The position numbers and the translations under genes are program-made. From the NCBI GenBank assembly GCA_003339415.1, contig PDHQ01000386.1, forward strand, positions 1 to 27,809: a stretch of 27,809 nucleotides of DNA, written 5' to 3'. This DNA comes from Ophiocordyceps camponoti-saundersi (nom. inval.). Taxonomy: Eukaryota; Ascomycota; Sordariomycetes; Hypocreales; Ophiocordycipitaceae. Shown piece after piece: positions 1 to 9,420 of this stretch. Under the pieces are notes generated by a model. It did no database searches, was not told the origin of the DNA, and was given only the letters and a program-made list of their open reading frames with translations. Position 1 is the first letter of the stretch, and every line of letters starts with the position of its first letter.

Positions 1-66
1 CGCGCGCGCGCCGCCCCCGGGCCGCCGTGTTCTTTTTATATTTTGGCCGCCCCCCCCCCCCGCGTT

Positions 67-105
<39 letters not shown>

Positions 106-205
106 TTCCCATCTCTTCCGTCACCCAAATACCGTCTTGACCCGTCCATCATCAACTCTCACAACCACCGCATCGCGAAGCGACTTCCTTTCCTAAAGCA
201 ACATC
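1..205 (+). promoter_or_regulatory. Upstream region of the CCCH gene with poly-C tracts
   Basis: GC-rich left edge of the window (alternating CG, then C-rich) holding two C homopolymers, 50-61 (12 nt) and 71-105 (35 nt), about 100 nt upstream of the start codon at 206. The stretch between the long C run and the ATG is pyrimidine- and A-rich without upstream ATG codons in a good context, as expected for a fungal 5' leader. The transcription start cannot be placed. Confidence 0.45.
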
Positions 206-1824
206 ATGTCGGACGAGGATAAGGAGCTCTTGGCTCGGATCGGTCAGATCGCCGGTGAGAACCAGCTCCGCCTCCCGTCGCATCTACCCAGCTTGGCTGA
301 CATTCTCTCTCCAGGTCAGATTAACCGACACAAAAGCCAGCAGGCCACCGTCGCGCCCGGCACGCACCCAGCGCCGCAACATCGTACGCTCACCTGATCT
401 CATCGCGACTGTGTTTTCGTCGCGTCTCGCCGTTGCTGACATGAACCGACTCCTCCACAGGAAACGCGTACAGGCACTCGAGCGCTCCATACCCGCGAGC
501 CGGTTACAGAGGCGGTAGACCAACTCCCGCCCATCGTCATCGCACCCTTCGACTCAACGATCCCAAAACAAAACAGGAAAGCGGCGCGGCCGATGGCGAA
601 GTCTCTTCTGGACAGGGCAAGTGGGTGTCGAGGACGGACCGCCATCGCCAGCTAATAAACGCCGACATTTACCAAAAGGACGCACAGAACCGGTTCAAGG
701 CCATAGAGGAGAGCCGGCGACGCAAGATTCGACATCAGAGATCTCGAGAGAAGAGGCGCTTCAACGACTATTTGCGACGACAGACGACGGCGGCGGCCAG
801 CGTTTCCGAAAGCGTAAATGAGATTGTCATCGAGGGCATGCGTTTCCGTGTCGCTGACGGCGGCAAAAAGCTTCTGAAGGTCACTGGTGAGTACTTTTGT
901 CTGGTTTTCTCTTCCTTTGCTCCTCCTGACGGTGTTCTCTAGACGACCTCAAGTCGGCTCCCTCGACGCCCAAGACGGTCGACGTCGCCGGCGTCATATT
1001 TCACAGAACGAAAACAGGCAATCTCGTGGCGAGCCGCGTTGTCCGCGATCACCGGTACGTTCTTCTCTCGGTGGATAGCTTGAGGCTGACGGCATGCAGT
1101 CGATCCGGGATGGTCAAGAAGACGGACCAGATGTGCAGGATCTTTTCTACGACGGGTAAATATCTCATGCGGCGCTCGGGACCAGGCAGACTGGCAACCA
1201 AACGACCTCCCTTTCCCCCCCAAACCCCCTTCCCCCCCTAGGATCTCGGGCGGACGTGTTCTCGGCTGACAGGCAAGCATAGGATCGTGCCCCAAGGGCC
1301 CCAGGTGCCGATACATTCACGACGCGACCAAGGTGGCCATCTGTCGAGAGTTTCTCAAGGAAGGCAAATGCGGCGAGGGCGATTCGTGTGACTTGTCCCA
1401 TGAAGTGAGCGCCGAGCGCGTGCCCAACTGCGTGCACTTTGCCAAGGGCCACTGTGCCAAGCCCGACTGCCCATACACGCACTCCAAGGCGGCGCCAGGC
1501 GCGGCCGTGTGCGAGGCCTTTGGCTTCCTCGGATACTGCGAGAAGGGGTCCGAGTGCACGGATCGGCACGTGTCCGAGTGCCCCGACTTTAGCAACACCG
1601 GCAGCTGTAAGACCAAGGGATGTAAGCTCCTGCACCGCGAGAAGGCCAGCGTGCTGCGGGCGCACGGCAGGGCTCGCGAGGAAGCGTCGGATGACGACGT
1701 GTCGAGCGATGCGGAGTCTGCCTGCTCAAACGACGTCGACTCGGATGAGGTGGCTAGCCTCGTCCATGCCGAGACGGACGAGTCAGATGCGGACGAGGAC
1801 GGGCAAGACTTTATACGCGTCTGA
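206..1824 (+). CDS. CCCH zinc-finger protein, ZC3H3/Red5-like, five fingers
   Basis: Six exons: 206-254, 315-383, 461-886, 943-1054, 1100-1155, 1283-1824, all with GT-AG introns and continuous frame, giving about 417 aa. The N-terminus carries an arginine/tyrosine/glycine-rich stretch, then a helical basic region rich in Arg/Lys (roughly residues 85-120). The C-terminal half has five CCCH fingers. Fingers 1, 2 and 4 fit C-x8-C-x5-C-x3-H; finger 3 is C-x7-C-x4-C-x3-H; finger 5 is C-x8-C-x4-C-x3-H. An acidic Ser/Asp/Glu tail follows. Five tandem CCCH fingers after a basic N-terminus is the layout of human ZC3H3 and fission yeast Red5, nuclear proteins of poly(A) RNA export and of MTREC/NURS-type RNA surveillance. 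The role here is inferred from that likeness. Intron 5 (1156-1282) falls inside finger 1, between its first and second Cys. No TM or signal peptide. The start codon is the first ATG after the pyrimidine-rich leader. Confidence 0.88.
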
Positions 1825-2718
1825 GAGGCTCGTCTTATACTTGGGACGTTGCGTATTACATATAGGTGTTTTATGCAGACATAGCAGAGCAGAGAGAGAG
1901 TTGGGAGGGTGGTTAATAGGGAGAAGAGAAGAGCAAGAAGAAGAAGAAGAAGAATAAGAGAAAGAAAGAGACGAAGAAGGGAGAAAGAAAGAAAGAAACA
2001 AAGAAAAAAAGTGAATGAGCGAAGCATTCGGAGGGCGTCTTGGCGTTATTACGCATGACCTTGTCCACGGCCAAGAACAAGGGGGTTTTTCGCCTGGGGT
2101 TGTTTTGCTTGTCGGCACCTAGCAAGGCGTCGGAGGGCCTGGTATCTTTCTATCTATCCTATCAACAGAGCAGTTTAAAGGTAGGTAGGTAGGTAGCAGA
2201 AGAAGGAGAGACGTGAATTGCGTGAGGCGCTGTTTAAACGTAGAATCCCTACATTTACCTATTATATATGTATATACCCAGGTAGGTATATTAAAGACGA
2301 AGGGTGAAAGGAGAGAGGAAGCCATTGAGAATCAGCGATGGATAGATGCATATGAGTGGTAGGTATGTTAGATGGGTTGATGGCTTACAACAGGGAAGGG
2401 AAGCGGGTGGAGAAGAAGCAGAAGAAGGAAGAAACAGGTTTAACATGAGGCATGAAAGTAGCTAAAAGCCTTGACCCGCTGATGAATGAGCTACTATGCT
2501 ACCTACCTACCTATGTACATACCTAGGTAGAGAGGATGAATGAGTGAGTGAGTGAGTGAGTGAGTGAGAGAGAGTGAGTGAGTGAGAGGGTCAGAGGGTC
2601 AGAGGGTGAGTGAGAGGGTGTCGCCGCCTCCGCCGCTGCCAAGAGAAATCTCCCCCTCTCCTCCTTCCCCACGGACAACAACCAACCCCTCCTTTGTTGA
2701 TTTTTCCCTCAAGCTCAG

Positions 2719-2782
<64 letters not shown>

Positions 2783-3323
2783 TTTGCCTCCCTCCTCCTC
2801 CTCTCCTCTCCTCTCGTCTCCTCTCCTCGCGGAAAGCCTACTCCTACTCTTCTTCCTCCTCCTCTATTCATTGTCCGGGGGGCGGCGGCGGGTAACACAC
2901 GATGCGGCTCTGCGATTGAAGCCAAGCCCCCTCCCATCATCACATCTCTATTTCTGGACTCGAGCCGCGCGACGATCATGGCGCGGGCAGGAGGCGGCGT
3001 CATCAACATCCTCATCAACACCACCAATACCATCATCATTTATTGAGGCTGACGACGACATAGCCTCCTTTTTTTGGGCTCACTTTTTGACTACATCCCC
3101 TGCTTCTCTCTTCCTCTCTCGACTCCCCTCTTATTATATTCGAACGAGACTGTTCCCGGGGAGACAAACAATAGAAAATAGGATTCCTATATCTACTCGG
3201 AAAAAGGGAGAGAAGAAGGGGTTTTTCTCTTCTTCATCCCCCCTCCCTTCTGTGATTCACTTTTTCCTTTTCTTCTCTCTTCTCAACGTACCTATCTAAA
3301 GAAAACATAAAGAACGGACGACA
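1825..3323. other. Intergenic region with GA/GGTA microsatellites and a 64-nt C run
   Basis: No gene supported. Contents in order: purine-rich GAA/GA tract 1880-2015 (3' flank of the CCCH gene); GGTA tandem 2180-2196; TACC/GGTA cluster 2498-2530 including the palindrome TACCTAGGTA at 2520-2529; GAGT tandem about 2538-2590; C homopolymer 2719-2782; CTC/TCC-rich pyrimidine DNA on the + strand to about 3290, leading to the start codon at 3324. The open frames across the C run are only polyproline/polyglycine artefacts. Confidence 0.7.
2719..2782 (+). repeat. C homopolymer, 64 nt
   Basis: Uninterrupted run of C on the + strand, about 540 nt upstream of the Sel1-repeat gene and embedded in a pyrimidine-rich stretch. 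This is the longest homopolymer in the window. Length in the assembly may be inexact because such runs are hard to sequence. Confidence 0.9.
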
Positions 3324-4336
3324 ATGAACCGGCTTCAGAAGAAAACAAACGATATCCAGCCCGAGTTCAAGCTCATCGTCCGGTCCGATACGGCTTCATT
3401 GGCTGAAGCCCCGCTCTCGGCCCCGGCCGTCTCGGCATCTGAACCGGCTTCAGCTTCGGCGGCAACGTCTTCAGCCTCGGCGACGATGACACCGACGCCG
3501 ACTACGCCTACGACGAAGACGCATGGTTGGTCTGCTCGAAGGAGTATAGATCAAATACTTCATCCCCTTCACCATCACCATCATCGAGATGAGCAAGATC
3601 AGCAGCAGCAGCAGCAGCATCATCGATCGAGGAGCGCTTCTGCTTCGTCGGCGGGCACGACTACGGATGTGACGACCTCGGCTGCGGGTGCCTTATCACC
3701 CACCCCCACGGCAAGGATGAAAAGCCGAAGGCGGTTGTCGCAAAGGGTACTGCAGCGTCTCGGTCTAGGAGACGACGACGATAAAGACGGCCAAAGCTCA
3801 AGAGAAAAGGTCCAAGGGGATGAAGTGCCCCCCTTGTCGCGAACAGGCGACAACGAATTCTGGGAACGAAGAGCGACGATGCTGGCAGGCGTCCACGACG
3901 AAGACCAACCCCAACCCCAACCGCCGACAGAAGAGATCGCCTCCCGCCAGACAGACCAGGACATCCAAGAAGCGATCCGCCTCCACGAAGCCGGCTCTCT
4001 CGAGCAATCGACCGCCATCTTCGCCCGGCTCGCCGACCCGTCCGGCGCCAACAACGCGCTCAGCCAGGTCCTGTACGGCCTCGCCCTCCGCCACGGCTGG
4101 GGCTGCCGTCCCGATCCCGAGGCGGCGGTGCGCTTCCTCTCGGCCGCCGCCTCGAGCGCCGCCTCGGTCGAGCAGCTTGCTCTTCATGCGGGGCTCGCTA
4201 GGGGGGGAGCTGCCAAGGGGGAGCTTGTTCTCGCCATCTTTGAGTTGGCCAATTGCTTTCGGAATGGGTGGGGGGTTCCGATGGATGCCGTTGCTGCCAA
4301 GCAGGTGCGTTGTTTCATTCTCCGTTTTGTTCTGTC

Positions 4337-4434
<98 letters not shown>

Positions 4435-5125
4435 ATGTCTATGTCTTTCTCTCCCTCCTCACTGATACCTACTTACACACGTTTATTAACCCATCCTCTC
4501 TCACAGTACTACGAGACGGCCGCCAACCTCGGCGATACAGGTAAGGAAGAAAACAACAGCACTTTCTCCCCTTCACTATTTCATCCTACTTCTCTCCTCT
4601 CCTCCGTCAGATGAAGAGGCTGATGATCGATTCACACGTGCAGACGCCATGAACGAGGCTGCATGGTGTTACCTCAAAGGCTTCGGCTGCAGAAAAGACA
4701 AGGTAAACAAGAAGAAAACAATCCCTTCCTCTCTACCGTCGTCACTTCTCATCTCTCACCAACCTTTATTGCCCTCCCCCCCCCCTTTCCCCCCTTCTTT
4801 CCCTTTCACATCGCCGATTGGCAAACGAGTCATCATCAAGCAGGGGAGCGAAAGGAAGGGCGTCATATGTCCTGGTTTGCTGACCACCGGTCACACGGAT
4901 ACAGTTTGCTGCCGCGCGCTACTATCGACTGGCTGAGAAGGCTGGCAGCAAGACGCTGGGTAACTCGTGGTGCGTTTTTTTTCCCCCTGTCTTTCCTTTT
5001 TTTTTTGGACATTTGTCTCTCCTTCAAAACACATCTTCCATGACTGGTCGAAACGCCTGCTCATCCGATTCACGTGTAGGATATGGAAGGAAAAGTACGA
5101 TCCGCCCGCCAATAAGACTCCCTAA
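3324..5125 (+). CDS. nif1: Sel1-repeat protein, Nif1/Dsf2-like
   Basis: Five exons: 3324-4304, 4507-4540, 4644-4702, 4905-4969, 5080-5125; about 394 aa. The first ~200 residues are low-complexity (Ser/Thr/Ala-rich, a His run next to a Gln run, basic patches) and presumably disordered. Residues from about 245 to the end form three Sel1-type repeats: one ending near residue 285, one with the motif FRNGWGV followed by YYETAANLG, and one with AAWCYLKGFG followed by YYRLAEKAG. Sel1 repeats are helical scaffolds for protein binding. In fission yeast, Nif1 with this architecture binds and restrains the Nim1 kinase, delaying mitosis; budding yeast Dsf2 is related. Function here is inferred. Intron 2 has two plausible acceptors (4610 or 4643); the second restores the uninterrupted repeat (GDT-DAMNEAA) and was chosen. 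Intron 1 holds a very long CT microsatellite. The protein is shorter than I would expect for this family, so an extra 5' exon is possible. Confidence 0.82.
4338..4430 (+). repeat. (CT)n microsatellite, about 46 units, inside an intron
   Basis: Near-perfect alternating TC from 4338 to 4430 within intron 1 (4305-4506) of the Sel1-repeat gene. It starts 33 nt after the 5' splice site and makes up nearly half the intron. A pure pyrimidine strand of this length is a substrate for slippage, and for triplex formation with its mirror symmetry. Confidence 0.95.
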
Positions 5126-6185
5126 GGTGAAGAAAGAAATTCTGCCGCCAACCACCCTTACGAAGACTCAGCCTCTTTATGACAAGGTAGTTCTTTTTTG
5201 GGGGGGGAAGGTTTCTTTCTTTTTTTTTAGGATAAGTAGACTATAGATGGGAATGTGTGTGCCCATCGAAGCTCAACGTCACATTTTTCCCTTGCAAAAG
5301 AGAGAGAGATGTAAGGAGGGGAAGTAAAACAGAAGCGAGGAGAAAAAAAAACATGATGATGAAGAGATGACGAATAGATGAGACGAGGCTCATCAAAGTA
5401 TCGTAGGCCAGCTTCATCCCAAAACCCCCCTGCCGCTAAACATGATCAAAAAAAGAATCAAGAAAACAAGAGTCATCGGCCGTTTCAACAGCTTCATTTC
5501 ATCCAATTCAGTCGTAACACTTCCATAACCGTAATCCTCATCCGCTCCCACAGACCGAGAATGCGAAGCAAGAAGGGGAAACAAGAAGACGCTCCAAAAA
5601 AAAACAAACGTCAATGGAAGATAGTGAAGCAAAAAAAAAAGGAGGGTGGGTTGAAAAAAAGGGGGAAACTGGTTTACACCCCCCCTTTTTTTTCCTCATA
5701 GATGCCCGACCATGCCAAAATCCCAAAATCCCAGAACATGAGAAATTAAAAGCTGAATCATAAAACAAGAAAAAACAGGTCGTATATACGCTTGACGTCA
5801 ATAACTTGAAAAAAAAAAAAATAATCCCCATGTCCCGCTCGCTCGCTAAGCTTCCACTAAACGGGAAAAAAAGATGTTAAAAAATAATCAAAAAAATGAG
5901 GCGAGAGGACTTTCGCAGGCGCGTGAGCAAAAACTGATATCTGGCAAGGAAAAAAAAATAAAATAGGCCGCTTCGTAAGAGACTGATCGGGAGAAGAAAA
6001 AAGACGAGGTTGCTGAATGCGCCAACGAAGAGAACTTTCGTCAAGGTGAAAGAAAAAAAAGGGGGGGGTTTTCATAAACAGTCGTCATCGTGAGATGCTT
6101 CAGAGAGGTGTTGCTGTTTTTTTTGCTTCATTTTTTTGTTCGACGGTTGTTGGTGTTATTTTCGTCGTCGTTTGTGTCATCGTCA

Positions 6186-6228
<43 letters not shown>

Positions 6229-6294
6229 CGTCATGTAAAAATAGGTGGGAAAAAAAAGGAAAAATTCATACACCTTCGTAAAAATCGTTCTTCA
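5126..6294. other. Convergent intergenic region between nif1-like and bZIP genes
   Basis: Shared 3' flank of two convergent genes. AT-richer than the coding DNA and full of A and T homopolymers of 7-13 nt (for example 5808-5820). Several potential poly(A) signals are visible but none can be assigned. A TC microsatellite of about 37 nt lies at 6189-6225. No coding region is supported. Confidence 0.7.
6189..6225 (+). repeat. (TC)n microsatellite, about 18 units
   Basis: Perfect alternating TC on the + strand, just downstream of the bZIP stop codon (the gene is on the minus strand, so the transcript, if it extends here, would read GA). Confidence 0.9.
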
Positions 6295-8215
6295 TCACGT
6301 CGTATCGTTGCAAGCCCGCTCGTCCTGCGCACTGTTGCACTCGGCCACCATCTTTGCGAAATTCCTCACCACCTCGCTCGGTATCTGATCCCATAAGAGA
6401 GACCGGGTGTAGACCTCGGCCGCGCCCGACTGCTTGCTGGCCGCTCGCATCGAAGCCAGCGCGTCCGCCAGGTTTCTGCGTCCGAGGTCGTCGCCGGGTC
6501 GCGTCGTCGGCGGCGGGTGGGGACGGCCGTAGTCCTGGTCGCTGACGCCGCTGTACTCGGCCGACGTCAGGGAGAAGATCTGGTCGTTGGTCTGCTCCTC
6601 CGTCGGCTGCGTCAACGAGTCGCCCAGTTCGTCGAGCATCGACGGCCCGACACTGCCCATCCCGCTCGGAGCCGGCTGCGCCCACCCGACGCCGGACGGA
6701 TGGGGCTGCGAGCTGACGCCGGCGTCCTTGAAGACGTTGTCCAGCAGCGTCGCCGATGCGGCCCGGACGTCTTCCGATACCTGCGGGATGGCCGGCGTCG
6801 ATCGGTTGGACAAGACGAATGCGCCGACGAGGAACAGCATGAACAGCAGGCCGCCCTGCGAGACGGTGCTCTTGTCTCCGTCCGGCTCCATCTTCTTGAC
6901 CGGGACGACGGCCACGTGCTGCGCTTGCTTGACCGGCGGCTCGACGGGAGGATAGCTGTCGAATAGGCCGGCATTGTCCCAACCGCCGGTCATGGCAACG
7001 TCGTCCATGCCGTCGTAGTCGTCGGCGAAGCTGTGGCCGGACATGGCCGGGGCCATGGAGCCGCTCTGCAGCCGCTGGACGTGGTCGGTGATGACGCCCA
7101 GCCTCTTGCGCAACTGGCCCGTCTCGATGGTGTGCGCCCGAATCATCTCGTCCTTTTCGGCCCTCAGCGACTCGACGTAGTTGCTGTACGTCTGCTTCTC
7201 GCAGAGCAGTTGATCCATCTTGGCCTTGAGTGAGTTGATCTCTTCCTCCATTTCCGTCACGAGTAGGGTGAATTGCTTCTTCTCGTCTTCCAGCCTCTCC
7301 GTGTGCTGTTTTTTCCTCTGCCTCGAGTCGAGACTGCAGGACGGGAGGAGTCGTCAGTATCCGAATTTCCCAAGAAAGATGGCTTGGACAACCAAAAAAA
7401 AAGGGGGCTACTCACGCCGCCTGTCGATTCCGCAGCAGACGCTTCTGCTGCTTGAGTTCCTTAATTTCCTGGTCGTCTGTAGACTGGGATATCAGCTGGT
7501 CGATGTTGTTGAGGTTGCGCTCGGCAGGAATCTCGAAGCGGGCATTCTTTTTGCGGATGCCGTCGCCGCGCCGCATGTCGTTGTGAGACCGGATGGGCGG
7601 GCTGCCGGGGCGCATCTTCTTGTTGTTGACGGACCAGTCCTTTTGGGGTGAGGTCGGTATGGACTGGTCGAGAGGTCCAAAGATGTTGTTGCCGCCAAAG
7701 GGAGTCTGCGTCTGCATCTGCCTGTGAAAGATGGAGATGCCGGAGTCGTATTCCACGTGGTCGAATGCGGGGAAGGGCGTGGCGGCGCCGGAGCCGGGGC
7801 CGGAGCCGGAGTCGTGGCCGTGACCGACCAGCCAAGCGCCGGTCTGTTGATGCTGCGGGCCAAAGACTTGCTGCTGCTGGCTGTGATCTAGGCGAGTAAA
7901 GGGGTTATTATTATTGTTGTGATTGTTGGCTTGGTCGACGAAGGGGTTGTTGGAGGGCAGCGACTGCATATCGACGGAGTGCCAGCCCTCGGACTTTGGT
8001 GAGAAGATGGCGCTGCCGACGGCAAAGGATTCGCGACGGCTGTTGACCATGGGGGGCGACAGCTCGAGGCCAGAGTCTACGGCACCGTGGTCGAGGATGC
8101 CGTCGTCAAGTACGCTCTTGTCCTCGTCTTCGGCGTACTTTTGCTGGGCATGGCTCGTATCGACCGTCAGAGTGGCGGCGCGATAGAAGGGTTGAGCTGG
8201 AAACTGCAAGACCAT
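6295..8215 (-). CDS. bZIP transcription factor with a C-terminal hydrophobic segment
   Basis: Two exons on the minus strand, 8215-7416 and 7333-6295, with one GT-AG intron (7334-7415) in phase 2; 612 aa. Residues 1-250 are low-complexity (Asn/Gln/His/Ser/Pro-rich), typical of an activation region. The basic region is at about 255-275, with the bZIP signature N263-x7-R271 within RLLRNRQAALDSRQRKK. A heptad-repeat coiled coil continues to about 355. A hydrophobic stretch, GGLLFMLFLVGAFVLS, lies at about 427-442, followed by about 170 Ser/Pro/Gly-rich residues. The order bZIP, then hydrophobic segment, then tail recalls membrane-tethered bZIP factors (ATF6/CREB3 type), but 16 residues is short for a membrane span and I do not recognise a named orthologue. 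The intron sits inside the basic region, so splicing is needed for DNA binding. The upstream 1.2 kb is pyrimidine-rich on the sense strand. The start is the first in-frame ATG after that leader. Confidence 0.88.
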
Positions 8216-8903
8216 GGCAAGAGGAAAGGAAGAAGACGACGAAGACGGAGACGACGACGGGAGAAGTGAAGCTGATGAACGAGTGTGAGTGTGAATGAGG
8301 CTGAGGTGGGTGACGAGGTGTTATGTAAGAGAGAGAGGAGGAGGTTGATGATGAGGAGGAGGAGGAGGAAGAGGAGGAGGAGGAGCAGCGGGTAGAAAGA
8401 GAGGCGTTTGAGAAGAAGAAGAAGAGGACAAGGACAGCAAGGGAAGAGGAGGATTGCGTCTAGGTGCATGGCGCGCCATAACAAGAAGGATAGAGGTCGA
8501 GTCGGATGTTACTGAGAGGCAGAGTGAAACATGGCACCATGCATGCATTCGGCCGCTTGTCGAACAATCTAGAGGAGAGACACGAGGGCGGGCGGGAGAG
8601 AGAGGAGAGGGGTGCGGCGACACGAGGAGAGTTTCTCACCTTGTTCGTCTCACAGATGGGAGTCTCGCGGGCAGCCTTTTTGTGACACGGGCTGAGGAGG
8701 GCTGAGAGGTAGGGAGATGTGGTGTATGTATGCGAGGGTTGGTACTTGGGTTTGATAGGAAGGGGACGGTTGAGAAGTGATGGGTCGATTCGCAAGGGCA
8801 ATTATCGCTTTTTCTTGGGGGGGGGGGGGGGGGGGGGGGGGGTGGGAAGAGGGAGAGGGGGGGGGGGGGGGGAGGAACAAGGGGGGGTGCGGAGGGGGGA
8901 GAT

Positions 8904-8939
<36 letters not shown>

Positions 8940-9057
8940 GTTTTGTAGAAGAGTAGATGGCGGAGAGGAGAAGGATGAATAGTGGTTGATATAGAGGAGG
9001 ATTAGCACCTTGTGGTGAGAAGATGAAGATGTAGATGAGGAAGATGAAGAAGAAGAA

Positions 9058-9090
<33 letters not shown>

Positions 9091-9420
9091 AAGAAGAAAG
9101 TAATAAGGGCGGAGTAAGGCGGGGAAGGGGAGGCAAAGGAGGAGGAGGAGGAGGAGGAGAAGTATATACGGGTAGAGTAGGAAAAGCAGACGAGGAGGAG
9201 GAGGAGAAGGAGGAAGAGGAGGAGAAGGAGAAGGAAGGGAAGGAAGAGGAAGAGCAGAAGACGACTTGAAGAGAGGGGAAAAAAAGGACGCTTCCAAGTC
9301 TCGACACAAAGAGGGACAAGGGCGGCTATGGAAGAGAGAGAGAGAGCAGATGGAAGCAAGCAGAGAAAGAGACAAGAAAAGAAAAAGCAGGCTGATGAAG
9401 GCGATCGAAGTCGAAGCTGA
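8216..9420 (-). promoter_or_regulatory. Polypyrimidine (sense) upstream region of the bZIP gene
   Basis: On the + strand this is about 1.2 kb of strongly purine-biased DNA (GAG, GAAG, GGA repeats; (GAA)n at 9045-9080), with G homopolymers at 8817-8842 (26), 8857-8872 (16) and 8904-8936 (33). On the bZIP sense strand it therefore reads as CT/C-rich, the usual composition of fungal promoters and 5' leaders, though unusually long. No coding region is supported; the open frames are poly-Ser/Leu/Pro on one strand and poly-Gly/Glu/Arg on the other. It probably contains the 5' UTR and core promoter. Confidence 0.55.
8817..8936 (+). repeat. Cluster of three G homopolymers
   Basis: Runs of 26, 16 and 33 G on the + strand (8817-8842, 8857-8872, 8904-8936), separated by short purine-rich spacers. 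They are C runs on the sense strand of the bZIP gene, 600-720 nt upstream of its start codon. The G strand could form G-quadruplexes. Confidence 0.9.

Noticed and set aside
2582..3299. Open frames across the 64-nt C run (polyproline on +, polyglycine on -)
   Set aside because: They exist only because a homopolymer lacks stops; the flanks are low-complexity with no family likeness or splice-linked continuation.
4611..4643. Proximal acceptor for nif1-like intron 2 as the main form
   Set aside because: It inserts 11 acidic residues within a Sel1 repeat; the distal acceptor restores the family pattern. Retained as a possible minor isoform.
5793..5800. Perfect CRE/bZIP palindrome TGACGTCA near the 3' flank of the bZIP gene
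   Set aside because: A single 8-bp match in a convergent 3' region; plausible by chance in a window of this size and not in a promoter.
8650..9375. Minus-strand frames of 185-241 codons rich in Ser/Pro/Leu/Phe
   Set aside because: Composition simply mirrors polypyrimidine DNA; all three frames are open for the same reason. Better explained as promoter/leader of the bZIP gene.
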